64,000 bases of DNA from Rothia mucilaginosa (GTDB lineage Bacteria; Actinomycetota; Actinomycetes; Actinomycetales; Micrococcaceae). Location: positions 124,001 to 188,000 of the forward strand of contig NZ_JVSP01000016.1 of assembly GCF_001061665.1 (NCBI RefSeq), given 5' to 3'. The position numbers and the translations under genes are program-made. Under the pieces are notes generated by a model that had not been told where the DNA came from, made no database searches, and worked only from the letters and a program-made list of their open reading frames with translations. Each line of letters begins with the position of its first letter. Position 1 is the first letter of the stretch. Shown here one piece after another: positions 44,748 through 53,700 of the stretch.

Positions 44748-45618
44748 GCGCGCCTCCCGCTGAATCCGTACCTTCGGCTGCCCCCTCATTCGGGAACCCC
44801 TCGGCACACCACAGCCGGTACCGCTGCACCATCTGCGCCGCATCCCCCCGGGCGAGCAGGCACCCGTCGTGAATGATTACGGCTTCATCGCAGGACGCCG
44901 CCAAATCCAGATCGTGCGTGCTGAGCACCAGCATCTGGTCCAGGGACTCCAAGTGCTTCAGTAACCGCGCCCGGTTCCGCAGATCCAGCAGGGTAGTCGG
45001 CTCATCCAGCAGAAGGATCTGCGGGCCAGCCGCAAGAACGCTGGTGAGGGCCACCAGCTGCTTTTCGCCTCCCGAGAGGGTGAAGACGCTCTGGTTCTCC
45101 AGCCGCTCGAGGCCGCGCTCGCGCAGGAGCTCACGAACCCGCTCGCGGCGCTGCTCGCCGTTGAGCGCGGTTCTCTCAACGGCCGCGGCGCGGCGCAGGC
45201 TCAGGTCAATATCTTCTGCGACGGTGGGCATGATGAGCTGCGCCTCCGGCTGAGCGAAGAGCATCCCCACGCCCTCGAAAGCGCCCTGCGAGCCGATACC
45301 GTTGGAGCCGCGGCTCGGCGCCTGCAAGGTGTCCACGCCGTTGACGCGCACAATGCCCTCGTCCGGGTGGGTGAGCCCGTTAAAAAGCCCCAGCAGGGTC
45401 GATTTGCCGCTACCGTTGAGGCCCAGCACCGCGGTGCGCTTCGCGGTGAAGCGCAGGCTCACGCTCTTGAGGATACGGCGATGCCCGCCTTCGGGCAGTT
45501 CGGTGAAAACACTCACCGACTCGAGCTCGAGGGCGGGCATGCTAGTGGAGGCGCTATCCGCCTGCTCGCCCTGCACGGTCTGCGGTGTACTCTGGCGCGG
45601 GGAGCGGCGGAAAAACAT
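44737..45618 (-). CDS. bioM: ECF transporter ATPase (BioM/EcfA)
   Basis: 293 residues. An N-terminal Gln/Ser-rich stretch precedes Walker A LGLNGSGKSTLLGLFNGLTH, the Q-loop LFAQPEAQLIMPTVAEDIDL (characteristic of cobalt/biotin-type ECF ATPases), signature TLSGGEKQLVALTSVLA and Walker B ILLLDEPTTLLDL. ATP hydrolysis drives biotin uptake with bioN and bioY. A 30-base gap follows bioY. Confidence 0.9.
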   Translation of the reverse strand: MFFRRSPRQSTPQTVQGEQADSASTSMPALELESVSVFTELPEGGHRRILKSVSLRFTAKRTAVLGLNGSGKSTLLGLFNGLTHPDEGIVRVNGVDTLQAPSRGSNGIGSQGAFEGVGMLFAQPEAQLIMPTVAEDIDLSLRRAAAVERTALNGEQRRERVRELLRERGLERLENQSVFTLSGGEKQLVALTSVLAAGPQILLLDEPTTLLDLRNRARLLKHLESLDQMLVLSTHDLDLAASCDEAVIIHDGCLLARGDAAQMVQRYRLWCAEGFPNEGAAEGTDSAGGAHER

Positions 45619-45648
45619 AGCTTCCTCTCGGGTGGTTTGGAGGCATCT

Positions 45649-46266
45649 CTAACGCTGGGTGGAAGTCAGGGACGGGAAGGCGCGGCGCACCGACAAACCG
45701 ACCAGAACCGCGATGACGGACTTCACCAGATCCCAGGGGACGAATACCATTGCCGCGTTGAACGCGGCGATAAAACTCATGTGGGCGTTCACCATCATAC
45801 CGGCGATGCCGCAGGCGGTCAGAACCACAAAACCGCAGAAGTTTGCCAGCAGGGCCATGAGGAAAGTAGCACCGACCGAGCGGGTGTTACGGGTGAACAG
45901 GTATGCGAGGGTGCCGGCAATGGCGGCGAAGGGCAGGAAGCCCAGCAGGTAGCCGGCACTCGGGGATGCGAGCGAACCCAGGCCTGCGCCGCCCTTCGCG
46001 AAGATGGGCAGGCCGGCGAAGCCAACCAGCAGGTACAGCGCCACGGCGGCGGTGGCGCGCTTGCCGCCGAGTACCTGGGCGGTGATGTAAATACCGAGGG
46101 TCTGGAAGGTGAAGGGAACGGCAATGCCGCCGAGGGTCATTGCGGGCATGATGGCCAGGGCGGCGATGAGGGCCGCGAAGACGGCGATGAGGGAAAGGTC
46201 GGTGGCGACCGAGCTGCGGGCGGCGTCGTTGCGGCGCGGCGCGGATTCGCGCGTGGGTTCGGACAT
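45649..46266 (-). CDS. bioY: Biotin transporter substrate-binding subunit BioY
   Basis: 205 residues from the ATG at 46266, preceded by AAAGGAG; the open frame upstream runs through the promoter. About six membrane segments. BioY hallmarks are PFTFQTLGIYITAQVLGGKR, VALYLLVGFAGLPIFAKGGAGL and SPSAGYLLGFLPFA. First gene of bioY-bioM-bioN; the operon suggests the cell imports biotin. Confidence 0.93.
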   Translation of the reverse strand: MSEPTRESAPRRNDAARSSVATDLSLIAVFAALIAALAIMPAMTLGGIAVPFTFQTLGIYITAQVLGGKRATAAVALYLLVGFAGLPIFAKGGAGLGSLASPSAGYLLGFLPFAAIAGTLAYLFTRNTRSVGATFLMALLANFCGFVVLTACGIAGMMVNAHMSFIAAFNAAMVFVPWDLVKSVIAVLVGLSVRRAFPSLTSTQR

Positions 46267-46389
46267 CGGCGTGTGCTCCTTTGGATGCGGATTTGGTGGT
46301 CGGCTCGGGGGGGGAAGAGAGAGAGCCGGAGGGATCGGTTCGCACGGCGTCGCTGCGCGGCGTGAAACGTCCCAGCAGAACATTACCAT

Positions 46390-46414
46390 TGAACAGTGTT
46401 CGATAGGTATCCTA
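46390..46414 (-). promoter_or_regulatory. bioY promoter with BioQ-like operator
   Basis: On the minus strand TAGGAT (46414-46409) is a candidate -10. Seven bases further lies TGAAC-AGT-GTTCG (46390-46402), close to the TGAAC-N3-GTTAC box of the actinobacterial biotin repressor BioQ. The operator would cover the transcription start. No bioQ gene is in the window. Confidence 0.5.
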
Positions 46415-46563
46415 CACCCGTCACCACAGAAATAAAAGTAAACCCACATGCACGCACGGCATCCCTGCACTAAAATTGATGGGGTGCTCGCCCGACGGTT
46501 CTCCTCTTGGGAATCGGCCCGGAGCACCAACACCACGCAGACCGTCCCACCCGAAAGACACCC

Positions 46564-48162
46564 ATGATTGCCGTACAGAACCTTGAACTGCGCGCCGGCG
46601 CGCGCCTGCTGATGGAAGACGTCACCTTCCGCATCGACAAGGGCGACAAGATCGGCCTGGTGGGCCGCAACGGCGCCGGCAAGACCACCATGACCAAGGT
46701 ACTGGCCGGACTCACTCTGCCCGCGGACGGCACCGTCACCCGCAGCGGCGAGATTGGCTACCTGCCGCAGGACCCCAAGGTGGACGACATGAGCCAGCTG
46801 GCCCGTGACCGCATCCTCTCGGCTCGCGGCCTGGACGGCGTGGCCCGCAAGATGCGTCAGGCCCAGGAAGACATGGCCAGCGAGGACGAGGCGGTGCGCG
46901 CCAAGGGCCTGCGCCGCTACGACCGTCTCGAGGCAGAGTTTATTGCCGGCGGTGGGTACGCCGCCGAGTCCGAGGCCGCGGTCATCACCTCCAACCTGGA
47001 CCTGCCCGAGCGCGTGCTCTCCCAGCCGCTATCGACCCTTTCGGGCGGTCAGCGTCGCCGCGTGGAGCTGGCGCGCATCCTCTTCTCGAACGCGGACACC
47101 ATGCTGCTGGACGAACCGACCAACCACCTGGATGCCGACTCGATCATGTGGCTGCGGGACTTCCTCAAGAACTTCTCGGGTGGCCTGCTGGTCATCAGCC
47201 ACGACGTGGACCTCATGGAGCTCGTCGTCAACCGCGTCTTTTACCTGGACGCCAACCGCTGCGTGATTGACCAGTACAACATGGGCTGGAAGAACTACCT
47301 GGCCCAGCGCGAGCAGGACGAACACCGCCGCAAGCGCGAGCGCGCCAACGCCCAGAAGAAGGCGAGCGCCCTCATGGAGCAGGCGAATAAGATGCGAGCC
47401 AAGGCCACGAAGGCCGCTGCCGCCCAGCAGATGATTAAGCGTGCCGAGAAGCTTCTGCGTGGCCTGGAGGAGGAGCGTCAGGTGGACAAGGTGGCGGCAA
47501 TCCGTTTCCCGGATCCGGCCCCCTGCGGCAAGACCCCGCTTTCGGCGGAGGGTTTGTCGAAGTCTTACGGCTCGCTCGAGATTTTCACGGGCGTTGACCT
47601 GGCCATCGACCGCGGCTCCCGTGTGGTGGTGCTGGGCCTGAACGGTGCGGGTAAGACCACGCTGCTGCGCATGCTTGCCGGCACGACGAAGCCCGATACC
47701 GGCGAGGTCATCTACGGTCACGGCGCGAAGCTGGGATACTTTGCCCAGGAGCACGAGATTCTGGATGGCGACCGGACCGTATTCGAGAACATGAAGTCCG
47801 CGGCGCCCGACCTGGATGACACCCGAGTGCGCACGATTCTGGGTTCCTTCCTCTTCTCGGGGGATGACGTGGATAAGCCGGCCGGCGTTCTCTCCGGTGG
47901 CGAGAAGACCCGTCTTGCCCTGGCGACGCTCGTGGCCTCGAGCGCGAACGTGCTGCTGCTGGATGAGCCGACCAACAACCTCGACCCGGCCTCCCGCGAG
48001 GAGATTTTGCATGCGCTGAAGGCGTACCAGGGGGCAATCGTCATGGTTTCGCACGATGAGGGTGCGGTGGAGGCGCTCAACCCCGAGCGCGTGCTGCTTC
48101 TGCCGGATGCGGTGGAGGACCTCTGGTCGAAGGAGTACCAGGACCTCATCTCGCTGGCCTAA
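46564..48162 (+). CDS. ABC-F family ATPase
   Basis: 532 residues with two ABC domains and no membrane segments. Domain 1: GRNGAGKTTMTKVLAGL, TLSGGQRRRVELARILF, MLLDEPTNHLDADSI. Linker around residues 245-320 is rich in Lys/Arg/Ala helix (RRKRERANAQKKASALMEQA). Domain 2: GLNGAGKTTLLRMLAGTTKP, LSGGEKTRLALATLV, LLLDEPTNNLDP. ABC-F proteins act on ribosomes in translation; whether this one is housekeeping or gives antibiotic protection cannot be told. Start 46564 begins MIAVQNLELRAG; TAAAAT near 46470 is a possible -10. Confidence 0.92.
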   Translation: MIAVQNLELRAGARLLMEDVTFRIDKGDKIGLVGRNGAGKTTMTKVLAGLTLPADGTVTRSGEIGYLPQDPKVDDMSQLARDRILSARGLDGVARKMRQAQEDMASEDEAVRAKGLRRYDRLEAEFIAGGGYAAESEAAVITSNLDLPERVLSQPLSTLSGGQRRRVELARILFSNADTMLLDEPTNHLDADSIMWLRDFLKNFSGGLLVISHDVDLMELVVNRVFYLDANRCVIDQYNMGWKNYLAQREQDEHRRKRERANAQKKASALMEQANKMRAKATKAAAAQQMIKRAEKLLRGLEEERQVDKVAAIRFPDPAPCGKTPLSAEGLSKSYGSLEIFTGVDLAIDRGSRVVVLGLNGAGKTTLLRMLAGTTKPDTGEVIYGHGAKLGYFAQEHEILDGDRTVFENMKSAAPDLDDTRVRTILGSFLFSGDDVDKPAGVLSGGEKTRLALATLVASSANVLLLDEPTNNLDPASREEILHALKAYQGAIVMVSHDEGAVEALNPERVLLLPDAVEDLWSKEYQDLISLA

Positions 48163-48189
48163 AACGTAATTCGCCAGCATAAAGGTAAG

Positions 48190-48224
48190 GAGGCTCCGGC
48201 GCCGTATGGTGCCGGGGCCTCTTT
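48190..48224 (+). terminator. ABC-F gene terminator
   Basis: A 14-bp stem with wobble pairs (48190-48203 with 48208-48221), loop GTAT, then CTTT. Confidence 0.75.
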
Positions 48225-48394
48225 CGTGTCTCTTCTGGAGTTACCTTCTCGAATATCACGAAAAAATGTGACCTGACCCGTGGGTTTGCATTGTTTTCTG
48301 GTCGTATATGCCTATATTGCTCATTAGTGCATTGGGTTTGTGGGTGGAACCTTATGAATCACAGGTACTATTTGACGAAAAAACAATGTTGCCT

Positions 48395-48500
48395 TGTGGG
48401 TTTTTAGATTTCAAAGAAACGTTTTCACCCGAGATATTCGAGCGTACGTGTGGGGTTTTTGAATTTTTCGTGTGTGCCTACTGACATTGTGGGATTTTTG
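48395..48500 (+). repeat. TGTGGG-T-run direct repeats upstream of the small peptide gene
   Basis: TGTGGG followed by T-rich DNA occurs at 48395, 48449 and 48488. The surrounding 48225-48523 is AT-rich without a gene. TATAGACT (48524-48531) follows and shares TAGACTGGA with the A/B island promoter blocks. Confidence 0.5.
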
Positions 48501-48643
48501 GTAGAAACACAACATCCTTCGGGTATAGACTGGAGTTGTTCCCGCTGATGCGAGGACGCACAAGCGAATCTAAAGCTCGTCACCATCGACGAGCTGACGC
48601 GGGGGAGAGGAAACTCCCGCCCGCTCATGAATGGAGAACACCA

Positions 48644-48730
48644 ATGCACAACACTGAATTCGAGAAGTACCCCACCTCCGGTGAAGAGAACGTTGAGGTT
48701 GACGTCTTCTGGCCCATCCAGGACGCTTAG
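48644..48730 (+). CDS. Possible 28-residue small protein
   Basis: MHNTEFEKYPTSGEENVEVD followed by VFWPIQDA; acidic, no membrane segment. Support comes from an AATGGAGAA Shine-Dalgarno, an upstream TATAGACT -10 (48524-48531), a roughly 107-base leader with hairpins (AGCTCGTC/GACGAGCT at about 48573-48594) and a terminator just after it. It could be a free small protein, a peptide precursor or part of a regulatory RNA. No modification enzymes are nearby. Confidence 0.5.
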   Translation: MHNTEFEKYPTSGEENVEVDVFWPIQDA

Positions 48731-48765
48731 TCTCTTAGCCCGACAGGTTCGGGATGATTATTGCG

Positions 48766-48807
48766 AGGCACCCCGCCGCTTCCTAGTGAAGTGACGGGGT
48801 GCCTTCG
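48766..48807 (+). terminator. Terminator after the small peptide gene
   Basis: AGGCACCCCG (48766-48775) with CGGGGTGCCT (48795-48804), plus inner CGCTTC/GAAGTG pairing. Confidence 0.75.
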
Positions 48808-48905
48808 TGTTTTGGGGTGGTTATATATTCTGCCGCCGAGCTGCTGCGGGGTCGCTTTGTCCTCGGGATGTTGGCTCGTGAAAATCTATCCGTGAGGATG
48901 CGGTG

Positions 48906-49637
48906 CTACTTTACGGCGTGGACGCCCAGTCCAAACGTTTGAAGCGGGTACTCCACGAATCCCATCATGGCGGCGGCGTACCATCCAATGTAGATGCTCA
49001 ACGCGAGGGTCAGGGCCTTTTCGCGTACGCTGCCGGCGTCCCCCAGGATGGGCAGTGCCATGTAGCCGCTCTTCTTCCACAGGGGCGAGGCCACTAGCGG
49101 TTTAATGACGATGGGGTAGAGGGGGAGCAGGCCCCGGGTGGTGAGCAGATCGCCGATGAGGTGAATCGTGGCGCCCACCGAGAAGGCCCAGGGGAGGAGC
49201 GTGAGCGAATCCGTCGTGTAGGCGGCATAGCCCAGCGCGATGGCGCCAATCCATCCACCCGGGGCTCCCAGAACCCGCAGGGCCAGGCCTCCCGAGAAAG
49301 CGGCCAGGAGGAGCGAGGCCCACGGGATGCCGTTGTAGCTAATGCTTGCACTGAAGTACGCGATGGCCCAGAAGGCCATCAGGCCCAGAATGGAGTGGGT
49401 GCCCTTGCGGTGACCGCCGCTCACGGCCCCCACGATGCGTGCCACCCACCGCGAAACGGGCGGGATGGAATTTGCGATACTGCCGTTGTGATGGTCAATG
49501 TCCGGCAGCATGCCGGCCCCGGCGCACGCCAGGGTCGTGACAACGAGCGTGGGAGTGTCCGGAACCTGCACAACTCCCGTCTCGACCAGGGCCAACCAGC
49601 CGGCGGCGGCGCTGACGGTGTGCGAGTATCCCATCAT
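48906..49637 (-). CDS. YdjM/LexA-regulated-type membrane protein (metal-dependent hydrolase superfamily annotation)
   Basis: 243 residues. MMGYSHTVSAAAGWLAL with a conserved His, AGAGMLPDIDHHNGSIAN, GGHRKGTHSILG and GATIHLIGDLLTTRGLLPLY are the His/Asp motifs of the PF04307 family. At least five hydrophobic segments place it in the membrane. In the databases it is called metal-dependent hydrolase, although activity is poorly documented. Single gene on the minus strand. Confidence 0.83.
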   Translation of the reverse strand: MMGYSHTVSAAAGWLALVETGVVQVPDTPTLVVTTLACAGAGMLPDIDHHNGSIANSIPPVSRWVARIVGAVSGGHRKGTHSILGLMAFWAIAYFSASISYNGIPWASLLLAAFSGGLALRVLGAPGGWIGAIALGYAAYTTDSLTLLPWAFSVGATIHLIGDLLTTRGLLPLYPIVIKPLVASPLWKKSGYMALPILGDAGSVREKALTLALSIYIGWYAAAMMGFVEYPLQTFGLGVHAVK

Positions 49638-49777
49638 GGGGGTTGCCTCCTGGAGTGCTGGTGGGCGCTGGGGGTGCGTGGAGAGTACCTCAATCTAAAG
49701 CTATTAGAACAAATATAGCATAAATCGAAAGTAGTTTCGATTGAGGGCTGGTCCCTTCGCCGAGCCCTTTCCGCCGG

Positions 49778-50026
49778 CTACTCGGAGGAGTCCGCCATGG
49801 AGCCATCGAAGGGTAGCGTCTGCTTCCAGAACTCGCGCTCGCGCAGGTAGTTCTCCAACCAACCCACGTGCTCCGAGCAGGCCAGCCAAATCTTTCGACG
49901 CTCGGGGGTGTGCACCTTGGGGTTGTTCCACAGCAGCTGGAACTCCGCCGCCTGCCGGCACCCCTTACGCGAGCACTTCGCGTACTCGGGCTGCGCATCC
50001 TGCGAGAGCGAACCCAGAAGATCCAT
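49778..50026 (-). CDS. Small Cys/His protein, conserved in Micrococcaceae
   Basis: 82 residues from the ATG at 50026, which follows AAAGGATTGGGA. KCSRKGCRQAAEFQLLWNNP, then KVHTPERRKIWLACSEH with C-x2-H, gives a probable zinc site (Cys-x4-Cys and Cys-x2-His). Homologues are sometimes mislabelled acetone carboxylase. Divergent from fabG. Function unknown. Confidence 0.7.
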   Translation of the reverse strand: MDLLGSLSQDAQPEYAKCSRKGCRQAAEFQLLWNNPKVHTPERRKIWLACSEHVGWLENYLREREFWKQTLPFDGSMADSSE

Positions 50027-50193
50027 GATTCCCAATCCTTTCACGAACGGTACGGGCGCCTCCGCCGCGGAGGCACCATGAGTTAGTCTACGCGCGGGCG
50101 CAGCGTGTATAAAGGGCGTTCTCGAGGCGCGATAGGGTAGTGACGGGGGAGCGAGCGCGGTGTAGCCTGCGGCACCTCGAGCGTAAAACGCGG

Positions 50194-50199
50194 TAAAAT
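50194..50199 (+). promoter_or_regulatory. Probable fabG -10 element
   Basis: TAAAAT about 89 bases before the fabG ATG, in a 261-base divergent region. No clear -35. Confidence 0.35.
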
Positions 50200-50287
50200 A
50201 GGCTTCGACTGTCCATCCGTCCACACCCCGGCCGCGGAGCCGCTGCATCGGCGCCGACCGCGAGGGGTCGACTCACCAAGGAAGCTC

Positions 50288-51004
50288 ATGAGCGAAAACA
50301 CTCCCAAGACCGTCCTGGTCACCGGCGGTAACCGAGGCATCGGCTACGAAATCGCCAAGGAATTCCAGGCATCGGGCCACAACGTCTGCATCACCTACCG
50401 CAGCGGCGAGGCTCCCGAAGAATTTTTCGCCGTCAAGGCGGATGTGCGCGACGCCGACAGCATTAACGAAGCTTTCAAGGCCATCGAGGCGGAATACGGC
50501 CCCGTTGAGGTGCTGGTTGCCAACGCCGGCATTACCCGCGACATGCTCCTGATGCGCATGAAGGAAGCCGACTTCACCGACGTGATTGACACGAACCTCA
50601 CCGGCTCGTTCCGCGTGGTGCAGCGCGCCATCAAGGGTATGCTCAAGCTCAAGCGCGGCCGCATCATCCTCATCTCCTCCGTGGTGGGCCTATACGGTTC
50701 GCCCGGCCAGGTCAACTACTCCGCCTCCAAGGCGGCACTGGTCGGCATGGCCCGCTCCATCACCCGCGAGCTGGGCGGCCGCAACATCACCGCGAACGTG
50801 GTGGCACCGGGCTTCATCAACACCGCCATGACCGATGTTCTGCCCGAGGAAACCAAGAAGAACTACCTCGCCTCCATCCCGGCCGGCCGCTTCGCAGAGG
50901 CCGAAGAGGTTGCACGCGTGGTCCGCTGGCTCGCCTCCGACGAGGCAAACTACATCTCCGGCGCCGTCATCCCCGTGGACGGCGGCCTGGGCATGGGCCA
51001 CTAA
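50288..51004 (+). CDS. fabG: 3-oxoacyl-ACP reductase
   Basis: 238 residues, classical SDR. TGGNRGIGYEIAKEF cofactor motif, NAG at VANAGITRDMLLMRM (typical of FabG), catalytic Ser in ISSVVGLYGSPGQ and Y-S-A-S-K (YxxxK), then VAPGFINTAMTDVLPEE. Reduces 3-oxoacyl-ACP in fatty-acid synthesis with NADPH. Followed by another SDR gene after 165 bases. Confidence 0.92.
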   Translation: MSENTPKTVLVTGGNRGIGYEIAKEFQASGHNVCITYRSGEAPEEFFAVKADVRDADSINEAFKAIEAEYGPVEVLVANAGITRDMLLMRMKEADFTDVIDTNLTGSFRVVQRAIKGMLKLKRGRIILISSVVGLYGSPGQVNYSASKAALVGMARSITRELGGRNITANVVAPGFINTAMTDVLPEETKKNYLASIPAGRFAEAEEVARVVRWLASDEANYISGAVIPVDGGLGMGH

Positions 51005-51169
51005 AACCCGCAAAGACTGCATCCCGGCGGGTGCGGCGGTACGACTACCGCCCGCCCGTCGCGCGGTCCGCCGCATTCGCCGCCTGCGTGCGCGGGCCGC
51101 GCCACAAGACATCGACGTTGCACGCAACGTTAGACACCATCGTTGAACAACACAAAGGACGTACACCGA

Positions 51170-51913
51170 ATGGCACAGCTGACCGGCAAGACCATCATCA
51201 TCACCGGCTCCTCCCGAGGCGTCGGCGCAGACACCGCACAGATTCTCGCCGCCGAAGGCGCCAACATCGTCGTGAACTACCGTTCCAAGGCACCGCGCGC
51301 CAACAAGATCGTCAAGGCCATCGAAGAGGCCGGCGGCAAGGCCGTCGCCGTGCAGGCTGACGTGACCAAGGCCGAGGATCTGCAGACCCTCGTCAACACC
51401 GCCGTCGAGACCTTTGGCTCCCTGGACTACCTGATTCTGAACGCCTCGGGCGGCATGGAGACCGGCATGGGCGAGGACTACGCAATGCGCCTGAACCGCG
51501 ACGCCCAGCTGAACCTGGCACGCCTGGCCGCAGAGAAGATGCCCGAAGGCGGACGCATCGTCTTCGTGACCAGCCATCAGGCGCACTTCATCCGCGAGGT
51601 CGAGACCATGGACGAGTACCAGCCCGTCGCTGAGTCCAAGCGCGCCGGCGAAGACGCCCTGATTGCCGAGATTCCTGCCCTCTCCGAGAAGGGTATCTCC
51701 CTGGTCGTGGTCTCCGCCGACATGATTGAAGGTACCGTCACCGCAACCCTGCTCAACCGCCTGCACCCGGGCGCCATCGAGCAGCGCCGCGAGACCGCGG
51801 GCAAGCTCTACACCGTCAACGAGTTCGCCCACGAAATCGCGAAGATGGTTACCGCAGACGTCGAGACCGGCCACGTTGAGCTGGTCGGCGGCGCACGCGG
51901 CTTCATCGACTAA
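51170..51913 (+). CDS. SDR oxidoreductase with FabI-like Tyr/Lys spacing
   Basis: 247 residues from the ATG at 51170 after AAAGGAC. TGSSRGVGADTAQ is a classical SDR cofactor loop, and NASGG replaces NAG. The active-site region reads VTSHQAHF and EYQPVAESKRAGED, so Tyr and Lys are six residues apart (Yx6K), as in enoyl-ACP reductase FabI rather than the usual YxxxK. The neighbourhood of fabG suggests a fatty-acid role, but the cofactor loop is not FabI-like, so the substrate is open. Confidence 0.82.
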   Translation: MAQLTGKTIIITGSSRGVGADTAQILAAEGANIVVNYRSKAPRANKIVKAIEEAGGKAVAVQADVTKAEDLQTLVNTAVETFGSLDYLILNASGGMETGMGEDYAMRLNRDAQLNLARLAAEKMPEGGRIVFVTSHQAHFIREVETMDEYQPVAESKRAGEDALIAEIPALSEKGISLVVVSADMIEGTVTATLLNRLHPGAIEQRRETAGKLYTVNEFAHEIAKMVTADVETGHVELVGGARGFID

Positions 51914-52039
51914 AGACTCCCGCCGCGGCGGCACCCAACGCAGGGTGCCGCCGCGCACCTCCTCACCCGCGCCACCCGTCACCGGATGGTGCGGGGGAGC
52001 GAGGCATCACCCACCCGCCAATTCACTGGAAGAAGAACC

Positions 52040-52828
52040 ATGAGCACCGTACTCAACCTGCAGAACGTTTCCGTCGTCCGCGGCGGCCGCAAAATCCTCA
52101 ACGACGTTTCCTGGACCGTGAACGAAGGTGAACGCTGGGTCGTGCTGGGTCCCAACGGCGCCGGTAAATCCACCCTGCTCTCCGTCGCGGCGGCCCGCCT
52201 GCACCCCACCAGCGGCGAGGTTGAGATTCTTGACGAGACCCTCGGCGCGGTCGACGTTTTCGAGCTGCGCCCGCGCATCGGCCTGTCCTCCGGCGCCTCC
52301 GCAACCCAGATTCCCGCCACCGAGAAGGTCTCCGACGTAGTCGTCACCGCCGCATACGCCGTTTCCGGCCGCTGGAACGAAGAATACGACGTCATGGACG
52401 ACGAGCGCGCCACCGAGCTGCTGGCCGAGTGGGGCGTCGACACCCTTGCCGACCGCACCTTCGGCTCCCTCTCCGACGGCGAGCGCAAGCGCGCCCTCAT
52501 CGCCCGCGCCCTCATGACCGACCCCGAACTGCTGCTGCTGGACGAGCCCGGCTCGGGCATGGACATCTCCGGCCGCGAGGACCTCGTGGAGCGACTGACC
52601 GCCCTGGCCGCAGACCCCTACGCACCGGCCACCGTGCTCATTACCCACCACCTCGAGGAGATTCCCTCCGGCTTCACCCACGCCCTGATGATTCGCGACG
52701 GCGGCGTGGTTGCGGCCGGTCCGATTCTCTCCACCATCACCGAGGCCAACCTCGCCGCAACCTATGACATGGACCTGGCCCTGACCGTGACCTCGTCGGG
52801 TCGCTTCTCGGCCTTCAAGCGCGCATGA
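52040..52828 (+). CDS. ABC transporter ATP-binding protein (single, cytoplasmic type)
   Basis: 262 residues. Walker A VLGPNGAGKSTLLSVAAARL, signature GSLSDGERKRALIARALM (Asp in place of the usual second Gly of LSGGQ), Walker B LLLLDEPGSGMDISG, switch His in LITHHLEEIP. No permease is adjacent; the gene is coupled (ATGA) to the RNA methyltransferase gene downstream. This ATPase-TrmH pairing suggests a cytoplasmic role, perhaps ModF/iron-ABC-like, which is inference. Confidence 0.87.
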   Translation: MSTVLNLQNVSVVRGGRKILNDVSWTVNEGERWVVLGPNGAGKSTLLSVAAARLHPTSGEVEILDETLGAVDVFELRPRIGLSSGASATQIPATEKVSDVVVTAAYAVSGRWNEEYDVMDDERATELLAEWGVDTLADRTFGSLSDGERKRALIARALMTDPELLLLDEPGSGMDISGREDLVERLTALAADPYAPATVLITHHLEEIPSGFTHALMIRDGGVVAAGPILSTITEANLAATYDMDLALTVTSSGRFSAFKRA

Positions 52829-53700
52829 GTCGAGGCCCCAAGCAGCTGACCGCCGAGCAGATTGCCGAGCGCGCCGAACGCGTCTACGCAATCGAGTCGG
52901 TCACGCCCCTGGATCAGGCCCCCGAGCAGCAGCTGCGGTACTACACGCAGCTGACCGATGTGAAGCTGCGTAGCGCCCTGGAACCGCAGTGGGGGATTTA
53001 CATTGCCGAATCCTCCAAGGTGATTCGTCGGGCGCTCGCGGCCGGTCATCAGCCTGTCTCCTTCCTCATGAGTGAGAAATGGGCTGATGACCTGGCGGAC
53101 GTCCTGCGGGAACACCCGGGCACCCCCGCCTACGTGGGTAGTGAGGAGCAGCTGGAGCAGGTGACCGGCTTTCACCTGCACCGCGGCGCACTCGCGGCAA
53201 TGGCCCGCCCGGCGCCTCAGCCCCTGCAGGAGCTACTGAACGGGGCGCGTCGCGTAGCCATTCTAGAAGACATCGTGGACCATACGAACGTGGGCGCGAT
53301 TTTCCGTTCGGCGGCGGCCCTGGATGTGGACGCCGTGCTGGTCACCCCGCGATGCGCCGACCCGCTGTATCGCAGGTCGATTCGCGTGTCGATGGGTACC
53401 GTATTCCAGGTTCCGTGGGCCCGGCTGCAGTCCTGGCCGACCGACCTGCAGACCCTGCACGAGCTGGGTTTCAGGAGCGCCGCCATGGCCCTGGAGGAGG
53501 ACTCCCTGGGCCTGGATGAGCTGGCCGCCCGCGGCGATGAAAAGCTTGCGCTCATCCTGGGCACCGAGGGGCACGGTCTTTCGCCGCGCACCCTGGCGGC
53601 CTGCAACGATACCGTGATGATTCCCATGTCCCACGGCGTAGATTCGCTGAATGTGGCCGCGGCGAGCGCCGTCGCCTTCTGGGAGACGCGCCCGCGCTAG
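52825..53700 (+). CDS. TrmH/SpoU-family RNA 2'-O-methyltransferase
   Basis: 291 residues. N-terminal substrate-binding domain with YIAESSKVIRRALAAGHQPV, and a C-terminal SPOUT domain with LEDIVDHTNVGAIFRSAAAL (motif 1), LILGTEGHGLS (motif 2) and IPMSHGVDSLNVAAASAVAF (motif 3). Binds S-adenosylmethionine through the trefoil knot and methylates tRNA or rRNA ribose; the exact site is not predictable. ATGA overlap with the ABC gene. Confidence 0.9.
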   Translation: MSRGPKQLTAEQIAERAERVYAIESVTPLDQAPEQQLRYYTQLTDVKLRSALEPQWGIYIAESSKVIRRALAAGHQPVSFLMSEKWADDLADVLREHPGTPAYVGSEEQLEQVTGFHLHRGALAAMARPAPQPLQELLNGARRVAILEDIVDHTNVGAIFRSAAALDVDAVLVTPRCADPLYRRSIRVSMGTVFQVPWARLQSWPTDLQTLHELGFRSAAMALEEDSLGLDELAARGDEKLALILGTEGHGLSPRTLAACNDTVMIPMSHGVDSLNVAAASAVAFWETRPR

